A DNA stretch of 64,000 nt from contig CP034537.1 of NCBI GenBank assembly GCA_004000515.1, positions 7,027,501 through 7,091,500 of the forward strand, in the 5' to 3' direction. This document shows, in pieces, positions 9,255 to 17,468 of this stretch (positions are counted from its first letter, which is position 1; every line of letters begins with the position of its first letter). Under the pieces are notes generated by a model. That model searched no databases, was not told the origin of the DNA, and worked only from the letters and a program-made list of their open reading frames with translations. The DNA is from Pseudomonas poae (GTDB taxonomy: Bacteria; Pseudomonadota; Gammaproteobacteria; Pseudomonadales; Pseudomonadaceae). Position numbers and translations under genes: made by a program.

Positions 9255-9953
9255 TCAAACTTTGCAGCCGTCGATGCCGCAGACTTGCCCCACAAATTCC
9301 TCTTCCTTGACCTGTACCTTCTCATGCATCTTATTCAACGCTTCGAGAAAAACGGCCTCGGGCTGAGCACCTGACAACGAGAACTCGTTGTTGAATACGA
9401 ACATCGGCACACCCGACCCCAACTGTGCAGCGAAATGCTCGTCCTCTTCCATCTCAACGCGAAGTTCTGCGGATGACCATGCGAGTTGGATTGATTCTTC
9501 TGACACGCCTACTTCCCGAGCGATAGCCTCCAGACTGGAGCGATCAAACAGTGACTTGCCATGGGTAGTGCTTTGCTCATACAACGCCTCCATGAGACGT
9601 TTTTTCACTGTCGGCTCTTCAACCGCTTTGACCAGCACATGAGCATCAGTGGTATCGCCGAACTGCATGGTGGCGAAACGGTAATCCAGTCCGTCTGCCT
9701 TACCGTACTTGAGTACGGTGCTCATCATCGCCTCAGCGGTGTCTGCGTTTCCGAGCTTGCGTTTGAGAGCAGCAATCATCGGCTCAGGCGTATGGTTCGC
9801 CGCCAGACGATAGGCACGCACATTTATTTGTACAGAGTCCTTTTCGTCAAAGTGATCCAAGGCTTTTTCAAAGCGGCGCTTGGCGACCCAGCACCAAGGG
9901 CACACAAAATCAGACCAAATATCGACGACATATTTTTTTGAAGGGGTTTGCAT
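9255..9953 (-). CDS. DsbA-family oxidoreductase, FrnE-like
   Basis: This 232-residue thioredoxin-fold protein has the CPWC active site at residues 18-21 and a large helical insert typical of the cytoplasmic FrnE/HCCA-isomerase-like DsbA branch. There is no signal peptide, so it is cytosolic and probably handles mixed disulfides rather than periplasmic folding. The C-terminus has a further Cys pair (GQVCGIDGCKV). It starts 3 bases after the tetR stop, so the two are translationally close. A dsbA gene of this kind is one of the strongest contributors to allicin resistance in published islands, which is established elsewhere and not shown here. Confidence 0.88.
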   Translation of the reverse strand: MQTPSKKYVVDIWSDFVCPWCWVAKRRFEKALDHFDEKDSVQINVRAYRLAANHTPEPMIAALKRKLGNADTAEAMMSTVLKYGKADGLDYRFATMQFGDTTDAHVLVKAVEEPTVKKRLMEALYEQSTTHGKSLFDRSSLEAIAREVGVSEESIQLAWSSAELRVEMEEDEHFAAQLGSGVPMFVFNNEFSLSGAQPEAVFLEALNKMHEKVQVKEEEFVGQVCGIDGCKV

Positions 9954-9956
9954 AAA

Positions 9957-10547
9957 TTATCCTGCGCAGAGAAATGAAGACCGCATGGCAGCCATTTCAA
10001 GCAAATGGTTAAAGCCAGCCAGAGGGTCTGTTGTTCGACCTAGCGTCCAATCGATAAGGCTTGCGCCCTCCAAGGAGCTGAGCAACATGAAAGCGAAGTT
10101 TTCAACAGGTGTTTCCAGCGACCAGTTGTGTTGCCGAACTGCCTGACTGAGGGTGCTCTGTAGCCAGTCGAGTTGAGCGTTGAAGAAGTCCCGAGTGAGC
10201 CCTTGAAGCGACAAAGGCAGTGCAGCCATTTCGGCAGCCAAGGCACCACATAACGGCAGTAGCCCTTCATTCGCGCTCATTACAAAAAGTTGGGAAAATG
10301 CTTGCAGACGCTTTAGCGGCTCGGGATGCATAGTTTCGATTGACGCCAACGTCTCGTTGAAACGATTGATGTAATCGTTGATCAGCTCTGCACCCAGGCA
10401 CTCCTTGGTAGGGAAGTGATGGTGAATGCTGGCTTTTCTGATGCCGACTTTCGCTGCGAGATCCGCATAACTGAACGCTGAGTAACCCTTTGAACGCATC
10501 TGGGTTTCCGCGTAGCTCAGCAGCGCGGCTTTTGTCGTGATAGACAT
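9957..10547 (-). CDS. TetR-family repressor of the thiol-stress locus
   Basis: This 196-residue protein has an N-terminal helix-turn-helix (YSAFSYADLAAKVGIRKASIHHHF) at residues about 19-42 and a helical ligand-binding C-terminal domain. It is clearly paralogous to the TetR at 16506: the recognition helix IRKASIHHHFPTKE differs from IKKASIHHHFPTKE by one residue. Both therefore probably read the same CTACCA-N6-TGGTAG operators. It lies inside the osmC-sdr-tetR-dsbA-trx unit, so it would be induced with the genes it controls. A conserved Cys may sense electrophiles, but which one cannot be told from sequence. Confidence 0.88.
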   Translation of the reverse strand: MSITTKAALLSYAETQMRSKGYSAFSYADLAAKVGIRKASIHHHFPTKECLGAELINDYINRFNETLASIETMHPEPLKRLQAFSQLFVMSANEGLLPLCGALAAEMAALPLSLQGLTRDFFNAQLDWLQSTLSQAVRQHNWSLETPVENFAFMLLSSLEGASLIDWTLGRTTDPLAGFNHLLEMAAMRSSFLCAG

Positions 10548-10640
10548 TTGAGACTCCTACAGCCAGCACCCTTGTCACCGGAGCACCTTGCTGGAAAGCG
10601 CCCCACTGAGAGGCGCTACACGCAGCGCTTGCGTCGGTGT

Positions 10641-11414
10641 TTAGGCACGTACCGCCATCACCCCTGCATCAACGTCCCAGATAGCACCAGTGACCCAGGA
10701 AGTTTTATCGGAGAGCAAGAACAGGATGGTGTTAGCGACGTCTTCAGGAACACCTACTCGACCCAGTGGATGGAAATCGTTCAGCGACTTCATCGCATCC
10801 GGGATCGCTTCCTTGTCCATAAAGCCTTCATAGATCGAGGTGTGAACGATGCCAGGCGAGACGGCATTGACTCGGATACCTGAATGAGCCAATTCAATTG
10901 CCAGGTTTCGGGTGACTGCGTGCAGGCCCGCCTTAGCCATCGAATAAGCGGTTGCCGGAGAGCCGGCCAGCGCGGCCTGCGCGCCAATCGAACCGACGTT
11001 GACAATGGAACCTTCGCGCTTGGCAGCAAGCATATTTTTGACCACTGCCTGCGTGATAAAGAACGTGGCTCGGTTCAGATCCAGGTACATGTCGTAGTCA
11101 GCCTCATCGTGCTCGATGAAAGGCTTCGGAATGAATATGCCTGCAGAGTTCACCATGAAGCCGATGTCACTGTGGTTGGCATTGATTTCGTTGCGTACAT
11201 GATTCATCCCTTCCTCGGTCATGAGGTTGGCAACGATCACTGATACGTTCCCCAGCGGACTCAGCTCGGCGCGCACAGCATCGGCTTTATCCTGTTTGCT
11301 GCCGGTAAGAACCACGCTGCCACCCGCCTTTAAAAACTGGCGCGCTGTTTCCAGGCCCATGCCGCTAGTGCCGCCTACGACCAGCAGTTTCTTGCCTTTG
11401 AAAAAATCTTTCAT
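10641..11414 (-). CDS. SDR-family oxidoreductase
   Basis: This 257-residue classical short-chain dehydrogenase has the dinucleotide-binding [11 protein letters not shown] (residues 15-25), an NVGSIGA catalytic serine strand and YSMAKAG (Tyr-x3-Lys) near 161. It reduces or oxidises a carbonyl/alcohol substrate with NAD(P). In this locus it could reduce aldehydes formed from allyl-sulfur compounds or products of the Old Yellow Enzyme; this is inference. It lies between the osmC and tetR genes in the same direction. Confidence 0.88.
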   Translation of the reverse strand: MKDFFKGKKLLVVGGTSGMGLETARQFLKAGGSVVLTGSKQDKADAVRAELSPLGNVSVIVANLMTEEGMNHVRNEINANHSDIGFMVNSAGIFIPKPFIEHDEADYDMYLDLNRATFFITQAVVKNMLAAKREGSIVNVGSIGAQAALAGSPATAYSMAKAGLHAVTRNLAIELAHSGIRVNAVSPGIVHTSIYEGFMDKEAIPDAMKSLNDFHPLGRVGVPEDVANTILFLLSDKTSWVTGAIWDVDAGVMAVRA

Positions 11415-11503
11415 TGCAGACTCCGATATTCAGATTTCTGAAGGGCGGCACCAGCAGACTTGCTGCCGATGCACGCAGGGCGTGGATGTGTAATAGGAGG
11501 GAA

Positions 11504-12058
11504 TCAGCCCTCGCGAACTTCGAGAGTTGGCACCATACGAATGGCTCTAGAGAAGTTGGCGTAGTTGACCGATGTCTTGAGCACCACGTTGTGCAGTTCT
11601 TCCACACGCTCACGAGAAGCATCGGTGTGCAGGCGGATTACGACACTCACTTCGTCGTAGCCTGGGTTAACGCTTTCTTCGATGCCCAAGAAGCCACGCA
11701 GATCGAGAGTGCCGTCGGTCTCAATTTCAAGACTGTGGATCTTGATGCCCATCATCGCGGCATTTGCGGCATAGCCGACCGACATGCATGCGTTGAGAGC
11801 AGCCATCAGCAGCTCCTGAGGGTTAGGCGCGGAGTTTTCGCCCAGCAATTCATTCGGCTCATCGGCGATGATTTCGAAATCACGCGAGTAGGTCTCCCCA
11901 GCCAGGCTGTAACGGCTGACCTTGGCTACAGAGCGAGTCTGGCCTTTCCACTCGGTCTTTACGTTGAAGCTTGCGTGACGCTTGTTGGCATCCTCAGCAA
12001 CGCCTTGAGCAAATTGTTGCAGGGCAGCTACGTCAATACCGTTCAGGTTAGTGGTCAT
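11504..12058 (-). CDS. OsmC-family peroxide/thiol-stress protein
   Basis: This 184-residue protein has the OsmC/Ohr fold with the GENSAPNPQELLMAALNACMSV helix that carries the redox Cys. OsmC proteins reduce organic hydroperoxides and possibly sulfenyl adducts with dithiol donors. It is the first gene of the leftward unit, 59 bases from the operator at 12117-12134, and probably the most strongly expressed of that unit. Its partner hydrolase, fused to OsmC in some bacteria, is encoded separately at 1754. Confidence 0.88.
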   Translation of the reverse strand: MTTNLNGIDVAALQQFAQGVAEDANKRHASFNVKTEWKGQTRSVAKVSRYSLAGETYSRDFEIIADEPNELLGENSAPNPQELLMAALNACMSVGYAANAAMMGIKIHSLEIETDGTLDLRGFLGIEESVNPGYDEVSVVIRLHTDASRERVEELHNVVLKTSVNYANFSRAIRMVPTLEVREG

Positions 12059-12116
12059 CTGTTGAGTCCTCTGTGCATAACGCTTTGCGGGTGGGTTGTG
12101 TTTCTACCTAATCACT

Positions 12117-12134
12117 CTACCAACTGGTAGGTTG
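12117..12134. promoter_or_regulatory. TetR-type operator before osmC
   Basis: CTACCAACTGGTAGGTTG matches the first 11 bases of the operators at 1657 and 4562 exactly and 15 of 18 overall. Its inner 14 bases are also a palindrome in their own right. It lies about 60 bases before osmC on the minus strand and would control the osmC-sdr-tetR-dsbA-trx unit. Confidence 0.62.
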
Positions 12135-12370
12135 GCTTGCAAGTGGATTTTATTTAAACCTTGAGCGAACGGTCAAAAAGACCAGTCGCCGTCAAGCCTG
12201 ATCTGCTTGGTGCCGGTCAAATCAAATGATGTGGGCCAACCGAGTGCTAATGATTGAAAGTCAGCACTTACCCGATGATTACTTATGAATTTGAGAAAAA
12301 GGAGCTACAGCTGACTACTTAATCAATATTGAAAATAAGAATCAGAATGACGACCCCCAAGTTTACAGAT

Positions 12371-12396
12371 GAGGGGCCGTTATAAAACGGCCTCTC
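12371..12396 (-). terminator. Terminator after amino-acid permease
   Basis: An 11-base stem GAGGGGCCGTT / AACGGCCTCTC (one mismatch) with a 4-base loop sits 12 bases past the permease stop, on the side expected for leftward transcription. The region between 12135 and this hairpin holds no gene that I recognise. Confidence 0.6.
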
Positions 12397-12407
12397 ACCT
12401 GCAACAC

Positions 12408-13898
12408 CTAGGCTCCGACGTGGCTAGGAGTGCCCTCAATTTCTTCCGAGTTCTTGGCTCTGGATCGAACGGCCTTCGACCAACCAAGCATCAACGCTCC
12501 TGCGACTAACGGTATAGAAAGAACAGTGTAAGTTCCGTTGGGGTAATCGAACGCTAGGAGAACCAAAACCACCAGCAAGAAAACAAGAGTTAACCAAGAC
12601 GTAAACGGAGCCCCGGGCATTCTGAATGAGACCATTTCGACCTCACCTCTTTTTTACAGCATGACGGTATTTTATTTGCGATAGAACAATGAATGCCCAA
12701 GTAGAAAGAATCCCAAGTGATACGAGATTCAGCAAGAGCTCAAATAGTTGCGATGGAATCAGGAAGTTAAGCAAAACACCGAATACGTTGATCCCCATGG
12801 TGACCAAGATGCCCATGTACGGAACCCCCTGTGTACTCATGCGCTTGAACATTTTTGGTGCCGATCCACCCATGGCAAGTGATCTCAATACGCGACCAGT
12901 TGCGTACAAACCAGAATTAAGACTTGAGAGCGCTGCAGTCATAACAACGATATTCATGACGGAGCCAATACCAGGAATACCCAGCGCCTCAAAAAACGTT
13001 ACGAAAGGACTAACATTAGCGCTATAAGCTGTCCAAGGCAGAACAGTCACCAGCAAGAACACTGATCCTACATAAAACAGACCTATTCTCCAGATCACAC
13101 CATTGATTGCTTTTGGAATAACATTTTTAGCGTCCGCCGTCTCGCCAGCAGCAGTCCCTACCAGTTCTATGCTCGCATAAGCAAAGATAACGCCTTGTAC
13201 AATGATGATCGCAGGCAGAAGCCCATGCGGGAATATTCCCCCGTTATCGGTAATCAAGTGTAAGCCTGGGATATGCCCGGCAACCTCATGGCCTGTAGCG
13301 AAAAAATACGATCCAATCGCCAAGAAAACGCTGATAGCAGCGACCTTGATTACGGCAAACCAGAATTCCATTTCACCAAACCACTTAACACCAACCATGT
13401 TCATCAATGTGACAACGCCCAAAGCGCTTAATGCGAAAATCCACTGAGGAACATCTGAGAAGACACTCCAATACTTCATATAGATAGCAATCGCCGTTAT
13501 ATCAACAACACCTGTTAACGCCCAAACCAGAAAGTACATCCAACCAGCAACGAATGAAGCACGCTCCCCATAAACTCCCTGGTATAGGACACGAAACTAC
13601 CACTACTTGGACGGTGCATTACTAGCTCACCAAGCGCTCTTAAGATGAAAAAAGCGAAGATGCCGCAGACTAAATAAACCACCGCAAGTGCTGGCCCTGC
13701 GATTTGTAGCCTAGCTCCTGCACCCAAAAACAACCCCGTTCCAATTGCTCCACCTAACGCCATCATCTGCACGTGACGTTTCTTTAAGTGTTTTGAGTAT
13801 CCGCTTTCATGGGAGTCAAGCCAGTCCGATCTATCTTTAAGTTCGTTACAGCATTGAACTTTTGAAGAGGATTGATTTTTTGTTTTTTCATGTGGCAC
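12408..13898 (-). CDS. Amino-acid permease, AAT/APC type (two one-base breaks)
   Basis: The product starts [12 protein letters not shown] and soon shows [20 protein letters not shown], the signature of the amino-acid transporter (AnsP/CycA/GabP-like) family. About 12 membrane helices follow, ending in the family's PGAPFTSW and DYPNGTYT segments. Two breaks divide it: a G run of four at about 13572 that should be five, and an A run of six at about 12654 that should be five. Corrected length is 496 residues, normal for the family. Its divergent position to the C-S lyase and the shared operator region suggest uptake of a sulfur amino acid. The substrate cannot be read from the sequence. Confidence 0.8.
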
Positions 13899-14093
13899 CC
13901 GAACGATTAATTTGCAGTTTTTTTCTTGTCTTTTGCAAACTTAACTTCTTTCTCCCATCCCATGGGACGTGCGGGAAACGCCTTGGACTCCAATGCCGTC
14001 AACGACATTACAGCCCTCCCACCCAATGCCGTAGCACGCTCAGATCATCACCTTTAGGTCGACCAGGTTGCTAAATCCCGAGGCACAAAAAAC

Positions 14094-14111
14094 CTACCAT
14101 TCACATGGTAG
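14094..14111. promoter_or_regulatory. TetR-type operator in the permease/C-S lyase divergent region
   Basis: CTACCATTCACATGGTAG has the same CTACCA/TGGTAG arms and 6-base spacer as the sites at 1657 and 4562, with a different spacer. It lies in the 13899-14277 gap between the divergent permease and lyase genes and could control both. The rest of that gap is AT-rich promoter-like DNA. Confidence 0.68.
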
Positions 14112-14167
14112 CCGTGCAAACGCTATTTTTTAGTTATTTTCAACCTGTTGTTTTTAGGCGCATTTCT

Positions 14168-14197
14168 CTAAATGCCAACCTAGTGGTAGACATTTAG
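14168..14197. promoter_or_regulatory. Second interrupted palindrome before the C-S lyase
   Basis: CTAAATG and CATTTAG form a perfect 7-base outer repeat around an imperfect CCAACC/GGTAGA core that resembles half-sites of the CTACCA operator. It lies about 80 bases before the lyase start and may be a second regulator site, for example for the TetR at 16506. Confidence 0.45.
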
Positions 14198-14277
14198 TGA
14201 TAATGGTATTTAAATCTTGAATCTTAAACGGCTATGCAACCCAACCCATCCTCACCATGGTAAGAATTGGATCCGGT

Positions 14278-15447
14278 ATGAAAAAATACAAAACCGTACA
14301 GACCTTACTCGCCCACGCGTCTATCGAGCCTGATCAACATCACGGATTCGTTAATACGCCCGTTTATCGGGGCTCAACCGTTGCCTTTCCCACCTGCGAG
14401 TCGATGCGCGAAGGACGTCAAAAATACGCCTATGGACGTTGGAACAATCCTTCAACGGAGGCACTCACTGAGGCCCTTCAGCACTTGGAAGGATCGGAAG
14501 GCACGGTTCTATGCCCTTCAGGGCTGTCCGCGTGTACGACTGCGATACTCTCCGTAGTCGGGACGGGTGATCACATTTTGATTGCCGACAATGTCTATGC
14601 GCCAGTGAGGGTCTTCTGCGAAGAAGTGGGAAAGCGCTTAGGGATCGGGGTGTCGTTTTACGATCCTACGATAGGTTCCGGCATTGTTGATTTCATCCGA
14701 CCTAACACGAAAGCGATTTATCTAGAATCCCCTGGCTCCCTGACGCTAGAGATACAGGACATCCCTGCCATAGCGAATGTTGCCCATGACCATGACATCA
14801 TGGTTATTGCAGACAATACATGGGGCACACCGCTTTACTGCCCGACGATGGAGCTTGGCGTCGACCTTTCCATCATGGCAGCAACGAAATACATCGTCGG
14901 CCACTCCGACGCAGTTCTTGGCACCGTATCCGCATCCAAGCGAGCATGGGAAAGCCTCAAGCGATACCACTTCAATATGGGCTTATTTGCCAGCCCGGAC
15001 GACGTGACCCTAGCCCTTCGAGGGATGAGAACGCTAGACGTGCGCCTGGAGCGTCACTATAAGAATGCGACGATAGTAGCCAAGTGGTTGGAGGGCCGAG
15101 AGGAGGTAATCGCCGTTCATTACCCGGCATTAGAATCCCATCCCCAACACGACTTATGGAAACGGGATTTCAAAGGAGCATCTGGCTTGCTGTCGTTTAC
15201 GACAAAGCCTTCCAGCCAGCCAGCAGCAGATGCTCTCTTGGATAATCTATCGCTGTTTGCTATCGGTTACTCATGGGGTGGTTTCGAAAGTTTGGCAATG
15301 CTTGCGAATCCTAAACCAGTCAGAAGTGTGACCCAATGGGACATTGACGGCCATCTAGTGCGACTGCATATCGGTCTCGAGGATCCGTATGACTTAATCG
15401 CCGATCTCGAAGTTGGCTTTGCACATTTCAATAGATTACGCCGCTAG
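14278..15447 (+). CDS. metC: Cystathionine beta-lyase-like PLP-dependent C-S lyase
   Basis: About 389 residues from the ATG at 14278, with an upstream in-frame ATG at 14257 also possible. The Cys/Met-metabolism PLP family is shown by the YGRWNNPSTEALTEAL start, the PLP-facing ADNTWGTP and the Schiff-base Lys in AATKYIVGHSD. The C-terminal SWGGFESL is typical of MetC. Such enzymes cleave cysteine S-conjugates to pyruvate, ammonia and a thiol. In this locus the substrate may be an S-allyl or S-alkyl cysteine derivative rather than cystathionine. It is followed by an EamA exporter and faces a permease, giving an import-cleave-export set. Confidence 0.85.
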   Translation: MKKYKTVQTLLAHASIEPDQHHGFVNTPVYRGSTVAFPTCESMREGRQKYAYGRWNNPSTEALTEALQHLEGSEGTVLCPSGLSACTTAILSVVGTGDHILIADNVYAPVRVFCEEVGKRLGIGVSFYDPTIGSGIVDFIRPNTKAIYLESPGSLTLEIQDIPAIANVAHDHDIMVIADNTWGTPLYCPTMELGVDLSIMAATKYIVGHSDAVLGTVSASKRAWESLKRYHFNMGLFASPDDVTLALRGMRTLDVRLERHYKNATIVAKWLEGREEVIAVHYPALESHPQHDLWKRDFKGASGLLSFTTKPSSQPAADALLDNLSLFAIGYSWGGFESLAMLANPKPVRSVTQWDIDGHLVRLHIGLEDPYDLIADLEVGFAHFNRLRR

Positions 15448-15460
15448 TCATATCCATTAG

Positions 15461-15483
15461 GCACAGCTCTTGATGGGCTGTGC
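15461..15483 (+). terminator. Small hairpin between C-S lyase and EamA genes
   Basis: A 7-base perfect stem GCACAGC/GCTGTGC with a 9-base loop lies 13 bases after the lyase stop. There is no T-run, so it may only weaken read-through to the exporter or protect the lyase message. Confidence 0.35.
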
Positions 15484-15524
15484 TATTGGACAGCAAACCA
15501 CACCTGCTCAATAAGGAGCCATTG

Positions 15525-16412
15525 GTGTCTCAGCGCATAATTGACATGTTTTCATTCAAAGGGGTGAGACAGGTTATCTTCCTCACCACGCTAGCGATGT
15601 TGGCCTTTGCAGCCAACTCGGTTCTATGCCGCTTGGCACTTCGTCATACTGAGATAGACCCTACATCCTTTACACTTATACGGTTGTTGAGCGGAGCCAT
15701 TGTGCTCTGGGTGATCCTAACAATCAAAGGCACCTCTTCTCGCTCCGCTGGGAGCTGGTTGGGTGCGTTCACCTTGTTTGCTTACGCGTTCGCTTTTTCA
15801 TATGCGTATCTAAATCTGGACACAGGAACAGGCGCGCTCATTTTGTTCGGTGCCGTCCAGCTGTCTATGCTTGGATACGGCTTTTACAAAGGCGAAAGGA
15901 TGCATGTCGTAGCGATTACAGGTCTTGTACTTGCTATTGGCGGCTTGGTTGCTCTGTTACTACCAGGTGCCACGTCGCCTCCTCTGGCTAGCGCAGGGAT
16001 CATGTTGTTATCTGGCATTGCGTGGGCCGTTTACTCGTTAATTGGAAAGCAATCGAATGATCCACTCGCATCTACTACTTGGAATTTCCTGCGAGCCGTC
16101 CCAATGATGCTTTTTGCATCAATTCCTTTCGCTAATCAGCTTTCAATAGACATTTCCGGTGTCCTTTGCGCAATTGCGTCGGGGACTATTGCTTCAGGAG
16201 TTGGTTATGCCATCTGGTACGCAGCGCTGCGTTCGCTTTCGTCGTTTCAGGCAGCAAGCATCCAGCTAAGCGTTCCTGTTTTGGCATCGCTCGCAGGTGT
16301 GCTCATTTTAGATGAAAGCCTGACTACTAGATTAGCGCTTACATCGCTGGCAGTGCTTGGAGGAATCGGGCTGATACTCAGCGATAAGCGAGGAACAAGT
16401 CCAAGAAAATGA
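15525..16412 (+). CDS. EamA/DMT-family exporter
   Basis: The product is about 295 residues with ten predicted membrane helices in two EamA repeats, ending in a short cytosolic tail. I chose the GTG at 15525 because AAGGAG lies 6 bases before it. The nominal upstream start at 15480 lacks such a site and overlaps the preceding hairpin. EamA proteins export amino acids and related metabolites; YdeD-type members export cysteine derivatives. Behind the C-S lyase, export of a thiol or cysteine product is a reasonable inference. Confidence 0.82.
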   Translation: MSQRIIDMFSFKGVRQVIFLTTLAMLAFAANSVLCRLALRHTEIDPTSFTLIRLLSGAIVLWVILTIKGTSSRSAGSWLGAFTLFAYAFAFSYAYLNLDTGTGALILFGAVQLSMLGYGFYKGERMHVVAITGLVLAIGGLVALLLPGATSPPLASAGIMLLSGIAWAVYSLIGKQSNDPLASTTWNFLRAVPMMLFASIPFANQLSIDISGVLCAIASGTIASGVGYAIWYAALRSLSSFQAASIQLSVPVLASLAGVLILDESLTTRLALTSLAVLGGIGLILSDKRGTSPRK

Positions 16413-16462
16413 AAGGTTGTCCGTGGATCATCTACACACGATATCGAAAATGGAACAAACAA

Positions 16463-16482
16463 GGCGACGAGACTCCGTCGCC
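16463..16482. terminator. Hairpin between convergent EamA and tetR genes
   Basis: GGCGAC/GTCGCC arms with an 8-base loop lie between the stops of the two converging genes. The stem is short; a bidirectional terminator is likely but not certain. Confidence 0.45.
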
Positions 16483-16505
16483 CTTCAATCAAGTCCAATC
16501 AATGG

Positions 16506-17075
16506 TTAGGCTTCGGAACGCAGAATTCCGGCCAAAATCAAATCAAATCCAGAAGACTTCTCGTAGTCATCGCTCATTGCCCAAGATACAAAGCTTGCAC
16601 CTTCCAAGGCATTCAATATGAACCTTGAAACTGTGATCACATCCAGTTCGGGCTTGAGCACACCCTGATCTTGGCCCTTCTTGATATTCTCTTGGAGCCA
16701 AGTCAGATGGATCTCGAAGAAATCCTTAGTCATTGCTTTAAGGCTTTCAGGCAGAGCCAAAAGCTCAGCGGCCAAAGCCCCGCAGAGCGGAAGCATTCCG
16801 TTTTCGCTGCTGTGCGCGAACATCAACGCGAACGCCTTCAACCGGTCAACGATGCCAACGTTCTCATCATTGATAGCTTCCAACTGCTTCCTGAAACGGA
16901 ACAGATAGCTCTCGACGATGGCAATTGCCATGCCTTCCTTGGTGGGAAAGTGATGGTGAATACTGGCCTTCTTGATGCCAATGTCGTCCGCAAGGTCGGC
17001 ATAACTGAAGGCTGCGTAGCCTTTCGTTCGCAGCAGGATCTCAGCGCTGGTCAAAAGGTCTGAACGTGTACTCAT
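16506..17075 (-). CDS. TetR-family repressor, second copy
   Basis: This 189-residue TetR protein has the HTH YAAFSYADLADDIGIKKASIHHHF at residues about 19-42, and a ligand-binding domain similar along its length to the TetR at 9957. The near-identical recognition helix implies a shared operator. Two paralogous regulators, one per module, suggest a duplicated or merged regulon with possibly different inducers. It converges on the EamA gene, and its own promoter region holds a separate inverted repeat at 17089-17114. Confidence 0.88.
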   Translation of the reverse strand: MSTRSDLLTSAEILLRTKGYAAFSYADLADDIGIKKASIHHHFPTKEGMAIAIVESYLFRFRKQLEAINDENVGIVDRLKAFALMFAHSSENGMLPLCGALAAELLALPESLKAMTKDFFEIHLTWLQENIKKGQDQGVLKPELDVITVSRFILNALEGASFVSWAMSDDYEKSSGFDLILAGILRSEA

Positions 17076-17088
17076 GATGCTGCATCCA

Positions 17089-17114
17089 AATTTATCATCC
17101 TGGCATCATAAATT
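17089..17114 (-). promoter_or_regulatory. Inverted repeat before second tetR
   Basis: AATTTATCAT and ATCATAAATT pair at 9 of 10 positions around a 6-base centre, starting 14 bases before the tetR start codon. The position suits autoregulation. The arms differ from CTACCA/TGGTAG, so either a different protein binds here or the TetR tolerates a different sequence. Confidence 0.45.
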
Positions 17115-17468
17115 AGTCACACCCCATAAGACAGCTTTTCGCCTTGCGCTGCACTGAGCTACTTATCTGTCGATCTTGAATTCTCGCTTATCTGAACGAG
17201 GTTGTAAGGGTGAATCTCAGCCGGGTATCATTCACGGGCTTTCCACGACACCTAGAAGGAAATGTCTTTGCCCCGTTCCAACTGGCTGCCTACGCCGCCA
17301 TAGCGCAACGCCCCCTCGCAATACCCTGACCGCCACCTAGCTGCGGTTGAAATTCGCCGCGCCTGATTTTTTTGTCGCCGCCAACCCACAACTCAATTGA
17401 AGACAGATGCACCCGCATTGCTCAGCGCTAGCCGTTGTGCGTCATGCCGTGCCTGCTATGGGTAAATC
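17115..17468. other. Gap before the SulP gene
   Basis: No gene or clear regulatory motif is visible between the second tetR promoter region and the SulP start. It presumably holds the SulP promoter. Confidence 0.4.

Noticed and set aside
13862..14074. Frame on the plus strand over the permease start
   Set aside because: It covers promoter DNA and the permease N-terminus, has no ribosome-binding site and no recognisable protein.
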